Of a stretch of DNA of 64,000 nt, positions 63,101-64,000 are shown piece by piece (positions within the stretch are counted from its first letter, which is position 1; each line of letters opens with the position of its first letter). The translations under genes were made by a program, and so were the position numbers. This stretch comes from Streptomyces cyaneofuscatus. GTDB lineage: Bacteria > Actinomycetota > Actinomycetes > Streptomycetales > Streptomycetaceae. The notes under the pieces were generated by a model. The model was not told the origin of the DNA and did not search any database. It saw nothing but the letters and a program-made list of their open reading frames with translations. The stretch is taken from contig NZ_JOEM01000004.1 in NCBI RefSeq assembly GCF_000718135.1, forward strand, positions 124,001-188,000, written 5' to 3'.

Positions 63101-64000
63101 GGCGACGGCGGCGCGAGCCGCCCTGCGGCGCCGCCTCGGCGGGGGCGGAGACCTGCGCGGTCCCGGTGCTCTGCTGCTGCTCCTCGGCCTCGTCGACCTC
63201 GTCGTACGGGGAGGAGGAACCGGCCGCGGCAGCGGCGGCGGCCGTCTCGGGGGTCTGGAACATCGGCTCGGCGAAGACCGGGGCCTGGAACACGGCGACG
63301 GCGGGGCGCGTGGCGCGGCGGCCCTTGCGGGTCGGCTCCTCGGCCTTGGTGGTGAACTCGGGGCGGCCGGCGGCGGCGGTGGCCCGGCGGCGCTGGCGTC
63401 CGCGCGGGGCGGCCTCCTCCACCTCCTCCACCTCGGCGGCGAGCTCCTCGGCCACGGCGGCGGGCAGGCTCTCGGCGGCTTCCACGGCCTCCACCGGCTC
63501 TTCGGCCGCCTCGCTGACCTGGGGTGCGCCGGCGGGCGCGGTGGCCTTACGGGAGGCACGGCGGCGGCTGCGCGGCGCCGGGGTCTCCTCGGTGGGCGCG
63601 GCGACCTCGGCGGCGGCCGGGACCGGCTCCACGGCGGGCGCGGCCGCGTCCGTGGCGGTGGCGGCCTGCGGGGTGCCGGCCGGGGCGGAGGCCCGGCGGC
63701 GGGTACGGCCACGCGGGGCCTCGGCGGCGGGGGCGGCGGGCTCCACGGGCGCGGCGGCCTCGGCGGCCTGCTCGGCCACGGGCGCGGCGGGCGCGACCGG
63801 CTCGACCACGACAGCGGCCTCGGCGGCCTGCGGGGCTCCGGCAGGCGCGGTGGCCTTGCGGGAGGCGCGGCGGCGGCGCGGGGCGGGGGGCTCCGGGGCG
63901 GCCTCGGGCTCGACGGCCTCGGCCACCGGCTCCTCGTCCTCCTCCGTCTCCTCCACGAGCGGCTCGACCGGCTCGGCCGGGGTCTCGACGACCTCGACGA
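60174..64000 (-). CDS. rne: Ribonuclease E/G, N-terminus beyond window
   Basis: The frame is open to the right edge; at least 1275 residues are visible. The catalytic core lies at roughly 61.2-62.6 kb: an S1 domain (VGNVYLGKVQNVLPSMEAAFVDIGKGRNAVLYAGEV), VVVDVNTGKFTG, GGIVVVDFIDM and the zinc-link CVHCNGRG. Streptomyces RNase E/G carries the catalytic domain in the middle, with long disordered arms on both sides, as here. Both arms are Ala/Glu/Pro/Arg-rich, share RRRASRKATAPAGAP-type motifs, and the C-terminus is a Lys/Ala-rich histone-H1-like tail. It processes rRNA and mRNA and is the core of the degradosome. The start and first residues are outside the window. Confidence 0.95.
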   Translation of the reverse strand, partial: VEVVETPAEPVEPLVEETEEDEEPVAEAVEPEAAPEPPAPRRRRASRKATAPAGAPQAAEAAVVVEPVAPAAPVAEQAAEAAAPVEPAAPAAEAPRGRTRRRASAPAGTPQAATATDAAAPAVEPVPAAAEVAAPTEETPAPRSRRRASRKATAPAGAPQVSEAAEEPVEAVEAAESLPAAVAEELAAEVEEVEEAAPRGRQRRRATAAAGRPEFTTKAEEPTRKGRRATRPAVAVFQAPVFAEPMFQTPETAAAAAAAGSSSPYDEVDEAEEQQQSTGTAQVSAPAEAAPQGGSRRRRRRRGEAAEQPEQTAAPVEAPAEEAPEAEAEVDEHEGEDTDEYGDRPSRRRRRGGRRRRRGEANDTDEAEQHADEAPAPSRAEDDQAPAQVQEADDEEEDDHDSSASGSSSSRRRRRRRRRSGEGGAEADNGTDDPERTVVKVREPRKKEAEREPGTGFDEVQSIKGSTRMEAKKQRRREGREQGRRRVPIITEAEFLARREAVERVMVVRQSGERTQIGVLEDNVLVEHYVNKEQATSYVGNVYLGKVQNVLPSMEAAFVDIGKGRNAVLYAGEVNFEALGMAHGPRRIETALKSGQSVLVQVTKDPIGHKGARLTSQVSLPGRYLVYVPEGSMTGISRKLPDTERSRLKTILKKIVPEDAGVIVRTAAEGASEDELRRDVERLQGQWEEIQKKAKGTSGSNAPTLLYGEPDMTVRVVRDIFNEDFSKVIVSGDDAWETIHGYVSHVAPDLTERLSRWTSEVDVFATYRIDEQLMKALDRKVYLPSGGSLVIDKTEAMVVVDVNTGKFTGQGGNLEETVTRNNLEAAEEIVRQLRLRDLGGIVVVDFIDMVLESNRDLVLRRLLECLGRDRTKHQVAEVTSLGLVQMTRKRVGQGLLESFSETCVHCNGRGVIVHMEQPTSVGGGGGSKKSKKRRGGAGQDHEHGHEQDHGHEHGHDDHAAEPVETESEAELAAEVAAPVSLADLEPAADEEFYSSPAEAEAAAGRGRGRRRASRKASAPAGAPRTEAPAPVVEAEPVAEQVVEPVAEPVLDTPEPAKAPEAPAAQEAAEVAEAAPQGRTRRRATRKATAPAGSPKQAEPAEPVQPAEPATDPVAVEDPVVEAPAEAPAPVQEQAPVAEAPQEAAPPRARRRVTRKVTAPAGSPTGSQEAAVLVVESAPEPKAAEAPEAEAAEAPASGEPDEAPVAKKTARKAAAKKAPAKKAVAKKTAAKKTAAKKTTAKTAAKKTTKKTVAAEQSSPSVTASAPSTDGEASAG

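Noticed and set aside
62700..63900. Repeats near the right edge as a mobile or satellite element
   Set aside because: They are in-frame Ala/Glu/Pro/Arg repeats of the RNase E/G arm, not DNA-level tandem arrays.

Overview
The window is high-GC actinobacterial DNA, almost certainly Streptomyces. The gene order comEC-comEA-degV-leuS ... pgm-rsfS-LCP-nadD ... proA-proB ... obg-rpmA-rplU ... rne is the conserved Streptomyces core segment (corresponding from memory to the S. coelicolor region around SCO2565-SCO2599). Codon third positions are strongly GC, intergenic hairpins are long and GC-rich, and GTG starts with ATGA/GTGA overlaps are frequent.

Region 1 (1 to about 11460) is the right-hand part of a prophage. 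It holds tail-fibre genes (one frameshifted), two accessory genes (an HNH-like zinc protein and a HEPN/zinc-ribbon protein, each apparently leaderless with its own promoter), a lysis cassette (two small membrane proteins, a small linker protein and an amidase-type endolysin), then cargo at the edge: a small protein, a GNAT acetyltransferase coupled to an HTH/TPR regulator, a divergent RsbW-like ATPase with two small partners, and a secreted protein. The element ends inside comEC, whose C-terminal nuclease-like domain is cut at its VAHH motif. An imperfect inverted repeat straddles the junction, as expected for a serine-integrase hybrid att site. The integrase and the rest of comEC must lie left of the window.

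Region 2 (11.4-36.5 kb) is housekeeping: comEA, degV, a membrane/coiled-coil protein, leuS with a ribosome-mediated attenuator (a 12-residue leader peptide with three consecutive Leu codons followed by a terminator), a bis-haem membrane protein coupled to a NuoF/ferredoxin-like protein, and two identical tRNA-Ala(GGC) genes. Between those tRNAs lie two small zinc proteins and two HxlR-controlled divergent gene sets. The pgm-like gene (with a CTG start), rsfS, an atypical LCP/LytR_C protein, nadD, small membrane proteins, an M48 protease, paired single-pass membrane proteins and proA follow.

Region 3 (36.5-46.1 kb) combines proB with a teichoic-acid-type locus: a CDP-ribitol synthase fusion (cytidylyltransferase plus SDR), two TagF/TarL-like polyol-phosphate transferases and a GT2 glycosyltransferase.

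Region 4 (46.4-64 kb) is obg-rpmA-rplU, then an approximately 11-kb glycan locus inserted before rne. That locus has all four WbpA/B/E/D-type enzymes for a UDP-2,3-diacetamido-glucuronic acid, plus four glycosyltransferases, mostly joined by 4-base overlaps. This suggests a teichuronic-type or other N-acetylated uronic-acid wall glycan. RNase E/G, with repeat-bearing extensions and a histone-H1-like Lys/Ala tail, runs off the right edge.
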